A stretch of DNA of 64,000 bases from Haloarcula litorea (GCF_029338195.1 NZ_CP119779.1:682001-746000); one strand, 5' to 3'; positions 10,113 through 19,636 are shown, numbered from the stretch's first letter. The notes: generated by a model from the sequence alone, not told the origin. Numbers and translations are program-made.

Positions 10113-11075
10113 ATGGATCTACCCGACAAGCCGGTCCGAAAAGCGATTAGAAACCCCAAAGCAGCGTGCCGCCACGTACGTGAACGAATAGAAATCCAGA
10201 ACCCGCGACTGTTCGCACGAGCAATCAACCGAAAATTCTATACACGGTTTGGAATGTGGGAATACAATCGGCAGGGAGTAGATATTTTCGAGGAAGAGTG
10301 GGATAATCTTATAATTCTTGACGCCTGTCGTCTGGACTTATTTGAAGAGGTGTGGGATTCTCGTGGGCAGTTGAACCAGAAAATATCACGAGGAGCTAAC
10401 ACAGTTGAATGGCTAAAAGCTAATGTTCGCGGACGGACACTGCATAACACGGTTTATATTACAGGCAACGGCCAGATACATCATCAGCGTGAACAGATAC
10501 AGCCAGATTTTCACGACGTCATTCCGATTTTTGCGTTCGGTTGGAACGAAAGTTCAGGAACAGTAAATCCCGAAGCGGTCACAAGAGAAGCTATTAAAGC
10601 CGCTTCAGAATATCCTCACAAGCGTCTTCTAATACACTACGTGCAACCGCATTTCCCATTTATCGGTGCAGATACCGAAGTAGATGAACGGCCTCCCGGA
10701 AAACGTCACTACCCCTTTTGGGAGCGTGTATTCACTGGAAAGTATAATATATCCCGGCAAAAACTGTGGAATGCATATCAACAGACACTCGAAATCACAA
10801 TTCCTTATGTGGAAGAGTTAGTCAAAGAGTTGGACGGTCGGACTGTTATTTCCTCAGACCACGGGAATATGTTCGGAGAGCGTCCCCGACCGATACCGAT
10901 CCGAGAGTGGGGCCATCCCCCCGGTATCTATACCCGAGAACTCGTTCGTGTACCTTGGTTCGTAATTAATGACGAGAGGAGGAGGGTACACTCCGACGAA
11001 CCCAAGACGTGGTACGGAGATCTTGATCGGGTCTCTACTGAGTCGAAACTCAAAAATCTAGGATATCTATCATAA
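10113..11075 (+). CDS. Sulfatase / alkaline-phosphatase superfamily protein
   Basis: A 320-residue protein with two metal-site signatures of the alkaline phosphatase superfamily: LIILDACRLDLFEE near residue 67-80 and VISSDHGNMFGE near residue 246-257. Such proteins in haloarchaeal glycan loci may transfer or remove sulfate or phosphate groups. The activity cannot be told from sequence. No signal peptide is visible. The N-terminus has the motif LPDKPVRKAIRNPKAA, which is matched by the FkbM methyltransferase at 12354-13181. It stands alone between the IS and a convergent GT4 gene. GC content is clearly lower than in the core blocks. Confidence 0.75.
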   Translation: MDLPDKPVRKAIRNPKAACRHVRERIEIQNPRLFARAINRKFYTRFGMWEYNRQGVDIFEEEWDNLIILDACRLDLFEEVWDSRGQLNQKISRGANTVEWLKANVRGRTLHNTVYITGNGQIHHQREQIQPDFHDVIPIFAFGWNESSGTVNPEAVTREAIKAASEYPHKRLLIHYVQPHFPFIGADTEVDERPPGKRHYPFWERVFTGKYNISRQKLWNAYQQTLEITIPYVEELVKELDGRTVISSDHGNMFGERPRPIPIREWGHPPGIYTRELVRVPWFVINDERRRVHSDEPKTWYGDLDRVSTESKLKNLGYLS

Positions 11076-11134
11076 AAGAGTTGCGCACAGAAACGATTGT
11101 CGTAGTTGCGATTCGATTAGGATGAGAATCTGGT

Positions 11135-12352
11135 TCAATCTAGGAACTGTTGGTTGTAATAATCAAACAACTTTTCAGATATATTATCCCATCGTAGATT
11201 CTCGATTGCAAACGTTCGGGCTCGCTGGCCCAAGGCTCGTCTTAGTTCGGCATCGGAAGATAACTCTTTAATCACATCGGGGAAAGAGCCAATATCAGAG
11301 GTTAGAAATACATCATCTGTTCCGGACTCAAACCCCCTGGAACCAAAGGGGGTAGAGACAACCGGCAAGCCATACGCGAGATACTCAGCGAGTTTAATAT
11401 TCGACCCCCCACCGAGCGTTGTCGGATTGAGACCTATATCGGCTCCCAGTAAGTACGGTTCCAGCTCATCGACAAATCCACAGAGGTGAACGTTCTCTGG
11501 CGTATCAGTGTACCTCTGACAGACGCTCCCAAGAATTTCAATATGAATATCATCGCTAGCGAGTTCACCAGCGAAGGAAATTATCTCGTCAATAGCGACG
11601 CGATTTGGTTGATGATCCGTTCCGACGAAAATACAAACCACGGAAGCATCATTAATATCCCCTACTCTAAGTCCATTAGATGGGTCAGCAGAATTAGGCA
11701 CACGAGGTGTACCGTTTCGGCAAACAACGTGCTCCCCGACCTTCCAGCCCCGATCTTGATATCGGCTGATATCACGCTCCGATACGACGACAACGGCATC
11801 GCTTTTCTCTACCGCTGCACGCTCTCGCCTTTTTATTGTCCATTTTATATACCGTCCAGGCAGCGAGTCTGGAAGGTAGTTATGATACTCGACCTCATCG
11901 TTATGTGAGGAATATATGATTTTTGTTTTATTTTTCTTATTTCGGAAGAAGTATGGAAACAACCAGGGGTACTCTATCTGAATGATATCCGCTTTATTCA
12001 TAAGGTCGTCTAAATTCGAGTCGTCAGAGATGTGCTTTAGCAGCCGATACTCATTAATAACGAGACACAACCCAATAAGATCGTTATCTATATCAGTTCT
12101 GGCTATTTTTTCGTGGATGTTATTATGGACTCGCTTTCTCAGGCCGGAATAGTATATTAGTTCGGTGTAATCATCGCCGATTTGTTTTTTATGTATACCC
12201 TCTTTCTCACCGTCCGGTGAGTGTTGAAAAACCCACCTCGTCTTATCGAATCGACCATCAGCACTCAATAATCCGTGAACCCTGTGTTCGCCTCCCGAAG
12301 TCGGGGGATACGCTGTATGGTGAGAGATCTGTAGTATTTTCGGCTTTCGCAT
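11135..12352 (-). CDS. Glycosyltransferase family 4
   Basis: A 405-residue GT-B enzyme. The N-terminus KILQISHHTAYPPTSGGEHR has the glycine-rich acceptor-side motif. In the C-terminal half are VVCIFVGTDHQPNR and LGGGSNIKLAEYLAYGLP, which stands where the EX7E donor motif normally lies. Only the second glutamate is obvious. The gene follows the FkbM methyltransferase by 1 bp, so the two form an operon. The low GC and AT-rich codons set it apart from the core. Sugar specificity is unknown. Confidence 0.8.
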   Translation of the reverse strand: MRKPKILQISHHTAYPPTSGGEHRVHGLLSADGRFDKTRWVFQHSPDGEKEGIHKKQIGDDYTELIYYSGLRKRVHNNIHEKIARTDIDNDLIGLCLVINEYRLLKHISDDSNLDDLMNKADIIQIEYPWLFPYFFRNKKNKTKIIYSSHNDEVEYHNYLPDSLPGRYIKWTIKRRERAAVEKSDAVVVVSERDISRYQDRGWKVGEHVVCRNGTPRVPNSADPSNGLRVGDINDASVVCIFVGTDHQPNRVAIDEIISFAGELASDDIHIEILGSVCQRYTDTPENVHLCGFVDELEPYLLGADIGLNPTTLGGGSNIKLAEYLAYGLPVVSTPFGSRGFESGTDDVFLTSDIGSFPDVIKELSSDAELRRALGQRARTFAIENLRWDNISEKLFDYYNQQFLD

Positions 12353-12353
12353 A

Positions 12354-13181
12354 TTACCGTTTTTCAGCTAATAGATGTACTTCAGTATCTCTTCGGTTTG
12401 TTTTGACGATATCGAATCCCAACTCTTGAATGCGAGATTCAAATTCTTGGATGGTCCAGCCGTGGTCTCTGATAGACGAGATGGAATTTTCCGACGGTAG
12501 GTGGACTTCTACTGATAAAAGCCGACAGTCTTCACGGGCCAGTGTATTCTCTAGTCCATCAACTACTAATGGTTCTGCCCCCTCTACATCAATCTTCACA
12601 GCGTTCGGAGGAGATAAATCCTCACGCTCAATAATCTCATCTCCGCGAAATGTATTGATGACCTCCTCACCATTATCAGAGAGACTCAACATCTGCATAC
12701 CAGTGTACTCGTGACTCGGAACACGAACTGTCATCATCCCATTCTCATCAGACAACGCCACCTCGTAGACGTTTGCCGATAGATCATTTAGCTCCAGATT
12801 CCGTTTGAGCTGCTCAACATTCGGCGGATACGGTTCGAATAGATATGCATTTCCCTCCGTCAGATATTTCGCTGCAAAAACTGAGTAAAATCCTAAATGA
12901 GCACCGATATCGTAGAATACATCATCACGGTGAAGGCGGGAGAGCAGATCTGCAAGTTGGTCCCGTTCACTAGACGACGTATTTGCCGAGTACATATTTT
13001 TCAGATCTTGACCACCAACTTCGTCTCTAGTGTCGAACCGGCAGGCTAGCCCGTTTATTATGAATTTTTCCCATACTACGTCATCGGTCCACCCCAATCG
13101 ATCCCCAATTTGGGTATAGATGTATTGTGCCGCTGCTCGCGGATTACGCATACCTTTTCGAAGAGCCTTATCAGGAAGCAT
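12354..13181 (-). CDS. FkbM-family SAM-dependent methyltransferase
   Basis: A 275-residue methyltransferase. The SAM-binding motif DVFYDIGAHLGFYSVFAAKY lies near residues 94-113, and VKIDVEGAEPLVVDGL near 196 is the FkbM hallmark. These enzymes commonly O-methylate sugars, so it probably caps or decorates a surface glycan. It is first in a two-gene operon with the GT4 downstream. The first 20 residues (LPDKALRKGMRNPRAA) resemble those of the sulfatase-like protein at 10113. It is divergent from the GT4 gene at 13300, with 118 bp between them. Confidence 0.85.
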   Translation of the reverse strand: MLPDKALRKGMRNPRAAAQYIYTQIGDRLGWTDDVVWEKFIINGLACRFDTRDEVGGQDLKNMYSANTSSSERDQLADLLSRLHRDDVFYDIGAHLGFYSVFAAKYLTEGNAYLFEPYPPNVEQLKRNLELNDLSANVYEVALSDENGMMTVRVPSHEYTGMQMLSLSDNGEEVINTFRGDEIIEREDLSPPNAVKIDVEGAEPLVVDGLENTLAREDCRLLSVEVHLPSENSISSIRDHGWTIQEFESRIQELGFDIVKTNRRDTEVHLLAEKR

Positions 13182-13255
13182 AGACGTTCATAAAGGAACG
13201 AAACAACGGGCAGTCATCTGTTTCACGCTATCCGTATGGGTGAGAAGATCGACTC

Positions 13256-13264
13256 ACATATAAG
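13256..13264 (+). promoter_or_regulatory. Putative TATA element of the GT4 gene at 13300
   Basis: ACATATAAG is centred 40 nt before the ATG, which is slightly long for a leaderless gene but suits a short leader. Confidence 0.4.
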
Positions 13265-13299
13265 CACTTGTGACCACAGTTTGATATCAAAGAGTATCT

Positions 13300-14466
13300 A
13301 TGGTTCAAATCTGTATCATACATCCAGATATTAAAGCAAAGGGAGGTGCTGAATTTGTCTTTACAAACGTTCTGCAGGCGCTAACTGAGGAACACAGCCT
13401 GACAGTCATTACGGAGCGCGATGTCGACGCCGATTTCTTCCGGGATTACTACGGCATTACCCTCAACGACTTCGAGGTCATTCAGATCAAGGGCGGACTG
13501 AAGCTGTTCACCGAGATTTTTAGACGGCGGATCACGAGCGACCGTATCCCCGACTTCAATATGTTCAAAAAGGCGTTGTTCGACCGCTACGCCAGCAATC
13601 GGGGACAGGACTTCGACCTCCGGTTCAGCACCTACAACGAGTACGTCCTCGCGCCGCCGTCGATTCTCTACATCCACCACCCAAACTACTACCCGGGTAC
13701 ATTCCCGGACTCGCCTGAGCGCGACGGTTTCAAACGGCGCCTGTACGACGACTTCTCGCGCTGGGTCGCCGGCTTCGACTTCGACGAGCTGGCCGACAGT
13801 CGCCTACTCGCCAACTCCGAATGGACGGCTGAGCGGTTTGCGGACCACTACGGTCACCGGCCTGAGGTTCTCTACCCTCCGGTCGACACTACCGGCCTCG
13901 ATGGACTACCCTGGGATGACCGCGAGGACGGTTTCGTTGCGATCACCCGCATTTCTCCGGACAAGCGCGTCCTCGATGGCATCGAGATCCTCGACGAACT
14001 CCGCGAGCGCGGCCACGACCTGCACCTCCACGTCGTCGGGTCGATCACCCACGAGAAGTACTACGAGGAGGTTCAGGCCATCGCGGCCGAAAGACCCTAT
14101 GTCACTGTCGAGGGCGAACTTCCACGTGAGGAACTCACCGACCTCGTCGGCTGCCACAAGTACGGCTTGCACACGAAGCCGGCTGAACACTTCGGCATCG
14201 CGGTAGCGGAGCTCGTCGCTGGTGGGACCGTTCCGTTTGTCCCGGAAGAGGGCGGCCAGCGCGAGATCGTCAGTGTTGACGATCTGAGCTGGAAGTCCAC
14301 CGCCGAGGCCGTCGACGCTATCGAGGCGGTCGTCACAGATCCTTATCGGCAAGCCGACCTCAGGGCACGGTTGCCTGATGTCGAGGAGCGGTTCGGCTGC
14401 GACCGGTTTCGCGACGCGATCAGAGACATCGTCGCAGAGGAACTGGAGCGGACTGGCGAGCAGTGA
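13300..14466 (+). CDS. Glycosyltransferase family 4 (Alg11-like), paralogue 1
   Basis: A 388-residue GT4 enzyme. The start MVQICIIHPDIKAKGGAEFV carries the GGAE motif. The middle has NSEWTAERF and VLYPPVDT, and the donor site has EHFGIAVAE (EX7E). The same landmarks occur in the genes at 14517 and 54815, making a three-member paralogue family. The layout resembles Alg11-type mannosyltransferases, which act on lipid-linked glycans. That specificity is only a guess. The next paralogue starts 50 bp downstream behind its own TATA element. The first about 80 bp are AT-richer than the rest, which suggests a recombined 5' end. Confidence 0.85.
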   Translation: MVQICIIHPDIKAKGGAEFVFTNVLQALTEEHSLTVITERDVDADFFRDYYGITLNDFEVIQIKGGLKLFTEIFRRRITSDRIPDFNMFKKALFDRYASNRGQDFDLRFSTYNEYVLAPPSILYIHHPNYYPGTFPDSPERDGFKRRLYDDFSRWVAGFDFDELADSRLLANSEWTAERFADHYGHRPEVLYPPVDTTGLDGLPWDDREDGFVAITRISPDKRVLDGIEILDELRERGHDLHLHVVGSITHEKYYEEVQAIAAERPYVTVEGELPREELTDLVGCHKYGLHTKPAEHFGIAVAELVAGGTVPFVPEEGGQREIVSVDDLSWKSTAEAVDAIEAVVTDPYRQADLRARLPDVEERFGCDRFRDAIRDIVAEELERTGEQ

Positions 14467-14483
14467 GCCCTGCCCAAGCAACG

Positions 14484-14493
14484 TAATTATATA
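14484..14493 (+). promoter_or_regulatory. TATA element of the GT4 gene at 14517
   Basis: TAATTATATA, centred about 29 nt before the ATG, fits a leaderless haloarchaeal transcript. It separates the two tandem GT4 paralogues into individually initiated genes. Confidence 0.65.
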
Positions 14494-14516
14494 CCGACCC
14501 GCTGTACGGCAAACGA

Positions 14517-15656
14517 ATGGCCTCTATCGCCGTCTTCCACCCTAACCTGGCGTCGCGTGGCGGCGGCGAAGCCGTCTGTATGAACGTTCTCCAGACGTTG
14601 CAGAACGACCACGATCTCACGTTAGTCACTGTCTCGGAACCAAACCTGTCAGCTCTGAATGACTACTACGACACCGATGTCCGGGAGGGGAATGTCGAGA
14701 TTGACAGAGCCAGGCTCGCAGACTCAGCTATCGACCGGTTGGCGTCTCTCGCGTCGCTCCCTGAGACACGGCTGTGGAAGCTCCGAAGCGCCCTCCTCAA
14801 GCGAGTCTGGGAGCCATCGCCGTACGATCTCGTGGTCAGTACGTACAACGAGTTCACCTTCGATATACCGGCGGTCCAGTACATCCACTACCCGAACGCG
14901 GCCGGACCGCGCCGGGAACTGGCCGAGTGGGCATACCTCCGTACGGTAGAGTCAATCGATGGTCACGACCCCGAACAGATCCGGTCGTCGATGCTGTTGG
15001 CAAACTCCGGATGGACCGCGAGCGTGACCGACGACGTCTACGGCGTGCATCCCAAGATCATCTACCCCCCGGTCGACACCAGCGGGTTCGACCCCCTTCC
15101 GTGGACCGAGCGCGAGAACGGATTCGTCGCCGTCGGTCGGGTCGAGCCCACGAAGAACATCCTCCGGTTGGTTCGGATCATCGAACGGGTCCGCAGTCGG
15201 AGTCACGATGTCCACCTCCACATCGCCGGACCGCTGGCCGACTCCGCGTATGCACGCCGAGTTCGCCGCCAGATGTCGCACTTGGAGTTCGTCACACTCG
15301 AAGGCGAGTTGGATCGGGCAACACTGTGTGACCTGATCGCTAGTCACCGGTACGGTATCCACGGCAAGGAGAAAGAGCACTTCGGGATGGCTATCGCTGA
15401 GTTGCTGGCCGGGGGCACTGTCCCATTCGTTCCGGACAGTGGGGGCCAGCGCGAGGTCGTCGACGAGACCGATACGGTGCTGTACCGCTCAGCGACCGAC
15501 GCCGTCGAAACCATTTGTGGAGTCCTCTCGCTTCCGGACGGCGGGGAACATCTGCGGTCGACGCTCCCCGATATCGACGGCCGCTTTGGCCGTGAGCAGT
15601 TCCGCGAGCAAATCGCAACGGTCGTTGATCGGGTACTAACAGAGAACAGTGGATGA
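14517..15656 (+). CDS. Glycosyltransferase family 4 (Alg11-like), paralogue 2
   Basis: A 379-residue GT4 enzyme, tandem to and similar in sequence to the preceding one. It shows RGGGEAVCMNVLQTL near the N-terminus, NSGWTASVTDDVYG, IIYPPVDTSGFDPLPW and the donor motif EHFGMAIAE. The family probably extends lipid-linked oligosaccharides at the cytoplasmic face. Downstream, 287 bp with no gene separate it from the end of the convergent UDP-glucose dehydrogenase gene. Donor and linkage are unknown. Confidence 0.85.
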   Translation: MASIAVFHPNLASRGGGEAVCMNVLQTLQNDHDLTLVTVSEPNLSALNDYYDTDVREGNVEIDRARLADSAIDRLASLASLPETRLWKLRSALLKRVWEPSPYDLVVSTYNEFTFDIPAVQYIHYPNAAGPRRELAEWAYLRTVESIDGHDPEQIRSSMLLANSGWTASVTDDVYGVHPKIIYPPVDTSGFDPLPWTERENGFVAVGRVEPTKNILRLVRIIERVRSRSHDVHLHIAGPLADSAYARRVRRQMSHLEFVTLEGELDRATLCDLIASHRYGIHGKEKEHFGMAIAELLAGGTVPFVPDSGGQREVVDETDTVLYRSATDAVETICGVLSLPDGGEHLRSTLPDIDGRFGREQFREQIATVVDRVLTENSG

Positions 15657-15943
15657 GGGGAGACGTCGAGGCTGCTCTCTGGTTCTTGATTCGATCTGGA
15701 TTGGCTTGCCTGTCACCGGTTGACCGTACACGGCCAGCGACATACCGCTACGTGAGTCGGTCGGTGGTTTTCCGTTCGGGTCTACGCAAGGTGTATGCCT
15801 CACGCCTACTCTCCCCAACTTGGGGTGAGAAGATCGTTGCCCGACCTGTCGAGATATTTCTCCGGCGGGAAAGCTGAAAACCGCAGGTGGAGTCCCCACC
15901 GGTTTTGTTTTCATCGTCGGTAGACAGGAGATCGATGCCTGAT

Positions 15944-18661
15944 TTACCAAGTCAACCCCTCGTAGGTGATCCCCGCACGCCGCTCGACGATCCGCCGGCC
16001 GTCCACGACCACAGGATCGGCCATCGCGTCGAACGCCTCGTCCAGCGCCGCGAACTCGTCCCAGTCGGTCACCACGACGGCACCGTGTGCGCCGTCCAGC
16101 GCCTCACCAGCCGAGTCGGCGTACTCGATATCGGGGTACCGCTCGCGCATCGCCTCGACGGCGACGGGGTCGTAGGCGACGACCTCGGCACCGCGTTCGC
16201 GCAGCCCCTCGATGACCGGCACCGCGCGCGTGTTCCGGATGTCGTCGGTCCCGGGTTTGAACGCCAGTCCCAGCACCGCGACGCGCTTGCCTGCCACGTC
16301 GACGTGCTCGTCCAGCAGTGCCAGCAACCGCTCGGGCTGGGCGTCGTTCAGTTCGACGGCCGCCGAGAGCACCGTCGGGTCGTAGCCGCGCTCGCGAGCC
16401 GCGGCGATGATCGCGTCCGTGTCTTTCGGGAAGCAGTTGTGGACTACCAACCCATCAGTCGTAACGAAGGTGTGATTCTCGGCGACTTCCAGTGAATACA
16501 CGTCGGTCGACGCTTCGGTAACAGTAACATCCGTGATCTTGACCGTCGTGTGGATTCCACCGTCGGTATGGCCGGTCGGTTTAATGTCTCGGTCGTAGGC
16601 ATCCAACCGTTGCTGAATTTTCTGCTGTTCAGCAGACAGAAACATATCTTTCAAGAGTGCGATCTGTCTCTTCGAACTCACACGGAGGAAGTGCGCTGGC
16701 TTCGTGGATTTTGCCGACTGTGACGTTTTGTAACTGGGCACGATACCGAGACTGTGAAGCAGGAACTGCATTCCCTGAATCAAATCCTGACTGACGGAAC
16801 CGTAATCGTACACAACAGCGTTGGAGTGGCTCGTGTATTCGATATGCCCGTCGCCCCGGAACAGGCCTGACAGGAGCGCTTTCCGGTGGTCGGTTGGCTC
16901 TTGATAGGCGAGGTCCGGGATCGCCGCCGTGTACGACCCTGTTCCACACCCGAGCCATTCGAGCAGGTATGCAAAAACTCGACTCGAAACCTCAATTTGT
17001 GTCGCTGTGTCTTGCGTCTCGGTCCGATAGCGGATTCCGAGGCGCTCGTAGAACGATTCGACTTCTGAGACGTACTTGTGTTCGTCCGACGGGTGGAAGC
17101 TCAGGAAGACGCGCTTCCGAACGTTCGATCCCCGTGTAGAGTCGTCTTCGTGGATGTGGCCCTCACTCAGGTAGTAGCCGATGAACCGCCAGAACTCATC
17201 GTCCGCATCAATTATCGCGGGGACGTACGTTTGTCCGCCCCCGACTGTTGTGTAGAGAGACAGATCTTCGCGGTCGATTGGCAACTCGTCTTCATAGGTG
17301 AGGAATACGTCCAGTGGGAGGTAGTTACTCCGTACGAGGTCGTGGAGTTTCGAGTAGTCGAACTGTCGGTTGTACTCCGCCAGTGCAGCGCGGAACTCGT
17401 CGTCGATAGTCGCCAGTTCGAACGACGGTTTCAGATAGACACTTGAGTTGTCGAATCGGTCGGAAGATGCCACTAGTTCGAGCAAATCAACCGAACCAAT
17501 CGGGTCGACAGGGAGACTCGTCTGTACTGGGAGGTGGTCGCCAGGCGACAGCGCCTCGGCCTCACGAATCGCCGTTTCGCCGCTCTCGACGGTCACCATC
17601 GGATGGTCGCTGGTGACGGTGACCTCCTTGTTCATCTTCGTCCGAACTGTGTAGAGTTCGTCTTCGTATGGGCGCCGCGTTGCCGCCTGGACTGGCTTGA
17701 ACTCGAAGGTTCCCTGCTCGTCACAACTAAGCACGGATACCTCCTCGACGGCACCGTCAGAAACGTACTGATCAAAGAACTCCGCGAGTGTGAGTAACCT
17801 CGTGCCATCCTCGTCTTTTGCCATCACTCGCTGATCGCCAGTGAGGCAACTCCCGCCCCACCCCACGCCGCTCCGCAGGAACCGCTCGCCGATGCGGTCG
17901 TCCAGCCCGATGGCCTCGGCCACCTCGTAGGCGTCGACGCCGAACTCCTTGCAGACGTTGCCGATGTCGTTGATGAGGCTGACCTTCGCCGCGAGGAAGG
18001 TGTTGTTGGCGTATTTGATCATCTCGGCCTCGGCGATCCCGGTCTCGACGACCGGGACGTCGGCGTCGGCGGCCTCGCGCAGCGGCGCGTACAGGGCGTG
18101 CAGGCGCTCGAAGGCGCGGTCGTCGTCGGCACCGAAGACGAGTTTGTCGGGCTGTAAGAAGTCCGCGACGGCGGTCCCCTCGCGCTGGAACTCGGGGTTC
18201 GCGGCGACGAGGAAGTCCGCGCCGCGCGTGAGGCCGGCCTCGGCGATGCGGGGGGCGAGCCGCTCCTCGGTCGTCGTGGGGATCACGGTGGACTTGGTGA
18301 CGACGAGGTGGGGGTCGTCGCCGCCCTCGCCGGCCGCCAGTGCTTCGCCGACCGACGCCGCGCCGGCCTCCATGTACTGCAGGTCGATGCTGCCGTCCTC
18401 GTTCGAGGGCGTGGGCAGGGCCAGCATCGTCAGGTCGGTCTCGCGGACCGCGTCGTAGTCGGTGGTCGCGCGCAGGCGGTCGCCGCCGTGGGTCGCGACC
18501 AGCTCGTCCAGCCCGGGCTCGTGGATCGGGGCCTCGCCGGCGTTGATCGCGTCGACGATCCCCTCGTCGATGTCGATCGTCGTCACCTCGTGGCCGAGGT
18601 CGGCGAGACACGCCGCCACGGTCGTCCCGACGTAGCCGCTCCCGACGATGCTGACGTGCAT
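15944..18661 (-). CDS. UDP-glucose/UDP-sugar 6-dehydrogenase precursor with intein
   Basis: A 905-residue precursor. After removal of a 471-residue intein the enzyme is 434 residues, the usual length. It oxidises a UDP-hexose to the uronate (UDP-glucuronate or UDP-N-acetylhexosaminuronate) with NAD, supplying uronic acids to the glycan. The start MHVSIVGSGYVG gives the Rossmann motif. Catalytic K216 and N220 lie in EMIKYANNT, and the catalytic cysteine, residue 272, is in GGSCFPKD. The intein interrupts that motif directly before the cysteine, so activity needs splicing. A long upstream open extension on the same strand is antisense to the DUF4129 operon and is not coding. The gene is convergent with the GT4 gene at 14517. 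Confidence 0.92.
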   Translation of the reverse strand: MHVSIVGSGYVGTTVAACLADLGHEVTTIDIDEGIVDAINAGEAPIHEPGLDELVATHGGDRLRATTDYDAVRETDLTMLALPTPSNEDGSIDLQYMEAGAASVGEALAAGEGGDDPHLVVTKSTVIPTTTEERLAPRIAEAGLTRGADFLVAANPEFQREGTAVADFLQPDKLVFGADDDRAFERLHALYAPLREAADADVPVVETGIAEAEMIKYANNTFLAAKVSLINDIGNVCKEFGVDAYEVAEAIGLDDRIGERFLRSGVGWGGSCLTGDQRVMAKDEDGTRLLTLAEFFDQYVSDGAVEEVSVLSCDEQGTFEFKPVQAATRRPYEDELYTVRTKMNKEVTVTSDHPMVTVESGETAIREAEALSPGDHLPVQTSLPVDPIGSVDLLELVASSDRFDNSSVYLKPSFELATIDDEFRAALAEYNRQFDYSKLHDLVRSNYLPLDVFLTYEDELPIDREDLSLYTTVGGGQTYVPAIIDADDEFWRFIGYYLSEGHIHEDDSTRGSNVRKRVFLSFHPSDEHKYVSEVESFYERLGIRYRTETQDTATQIEVSSRVFAYLLEWLGCGTGSYTAAIPDLAYQEPTDHRKALLSGLFRGDGHIEYTSHSNAVVYDYGSVSQDLIQGMQFLLHSLGIVPSYKTSQSAKSTKPAHFLRVSSKRQIALLKDMFLSAEQQKIQQRLDAYDRDIKPTGHTDGGIHTTVKITDVTVTEASTDVYSLEVAENHTFVTTDGLVVHNCFPKDTDAIIAAARERGYDPTVLSAAVELNDAQPERLLALLDEHVDVAGKRVAVLGLAFKPGTDDIRNTRAVPVIEGLRERGAEVVAYDPVAVEAMRERYPDIEYADSAGEALDGAHGAVVVTDWDEFAALDEAFDAMADPVVVDGRRIVERRAGITYEGLTW
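16436..17848 (-). mobile_element. Full-length intein with LAGLIDADG homing endonuclease
   Basis: Residues 272-742 of the dehydrogenase precursor. It starts with Cys (CLTGDQRVMAKD), has the block-B TSDHPMVTV sequence and ends FVTTDGLVVHN followed by Cys, the standard splice residues (Cys1, terminal His-Asn, Cys+1). Two LAGLIDADG-type motifs are visible, FIGYYLSEGHI and LLSGLFRGDGHIEY, so the endonuclease is probably complete and the intein mobile. Its DNA is less GC-rich than the flanking extein, consistent with a separate origin. The insertion is at the conserved catalytic GGS/C site, and an intein is also known in the Methanocaldococcus jannaschii UDP-glucose dehydrogenase. Confidence 0.93.
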
Positions 18662-18871
18662 TGGGGGAGGGTTGGCCACCACCGGGTTTGAGAATTGGGG
18701 TCCTACGTCGGCCGTCGGCGACCCTCGGGCCCGGTTCCAGTCCCGGTGCCCTCGGGGAACAACGGCGGGCTTACCAGACCGGGAGAGTGCGTCGGACGGA
18801 GATAGCGTCCCTATAACAAGGCCCGACTCCCCCCGAGCCGGGAGCAGTACGAGGCCGTCTCCCGTCACCGT

Positions 18872-19636
18872 ATGAACCACCATAGAGCCGTGTCGGTCGT
18901 CACCGCGCTGGCCGTCGTCGCCGCCCTGCCCGTCGCGGCGGCGGCCCTGGGCGGCACCGTGTCGACCGACCCCGCGGACGCCGTCGACCTGGACTTCGAG
19001 GAACTGAATCTCGGCGAGGGTCAGAGCCGCGAGGTCGCCGAGGCCGTCCAGCGTATCCACGATCAGTACACCGGCGAGGGCGAGCCCGACGAGACGACCG
19101 ACGCGTCCGGAGGGGGCGAGCGCGACCGGTCCCGATCGCAGGACGGCCGGGGGCAGCGACAGGCCCAGCAGTCCGCAGACGGCGGCCAGTCCGCGCAGGG
19201 GAGCGACGAGTCCTCCGGACTGCGGCGAGTCCCGACCGAGCCGGGCCCCGACTGGCTCCTCGTGGCCGCCGTGCTCGCCGGGCTGGTCGGGGCGGGCGTG
19301 GGCTACCGCTACCGCGGGCGACTGGCCGGCTGGCTCCGGAGCCCGAAGGAGGGGGCCACGACCCACCGCGTCGCCAGCCCGTCGAACACCGTCGAGCGGG
19401 CGTGGGCGGAACTGCTCGCGGAGGCCGGGGTCGACGACCCCTGGACCCGGACGCCGCGGGAGTGTGCCCAGCGCGCCGTCGAGGCCGGCTACGACCCGGC
19501 GGTCGTGACCCCGCTGCGGCGGGCCTTCGAGGACGTCCGTTACGGCGACGCCCCGCCCGAGGGCGAACGGCAGCGGATCGCGCGCGCGGCGCTGCAGGCC
19601 GTCGACGAACGCGAGCGGGAGGAGGCGGTCCTGTGA
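18872..19636 (+). CDS. DUF4129-domain membrane protein
   Basis: A 254-residue protein with an N-terminal signal-like helix (VSVVTALAVVAALPVAAAAL), a low-complexity acidic and glutamine-rich linker (about residues 60-125), one transmembrane helix (WLLVAAVLAGLVGAGVGY) and a C-terminal cytoplasmic domain beginning VERAWAELLAEAGVDDPWTR, which matches the DUF4129 pattern. It begins a four-gene operon whose members overlap by 4 bp each. DUF4129, DUF58 and MoxR proteins occur together in many prokaryotes. The process they serve is poorly known. It is not obviously linked to glycan synthesis. Confidence 0.8.
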   Translation: MNHHRAVSVVTALAVVAALPVAAAALGGTVSTDPADAVDLDFEELNLGEGQSREVAEAVQRIHDQYTGEGEPDETTDASGGGERDRSRSQDGRGQRQAQQSADGGQSAQGSDESSGLRRVPTEPGPDWLLVAAVLAGLVGAGVGYRYRGRLAGWLRSPKEGATTHRVASPSNTVERAWAELLAEAGVDDPWTRTPRECAQRAVEAGYDPAVVTPLRRAFEDVRYGDAPPEGERQRIARAALQAVDEREREEAVL

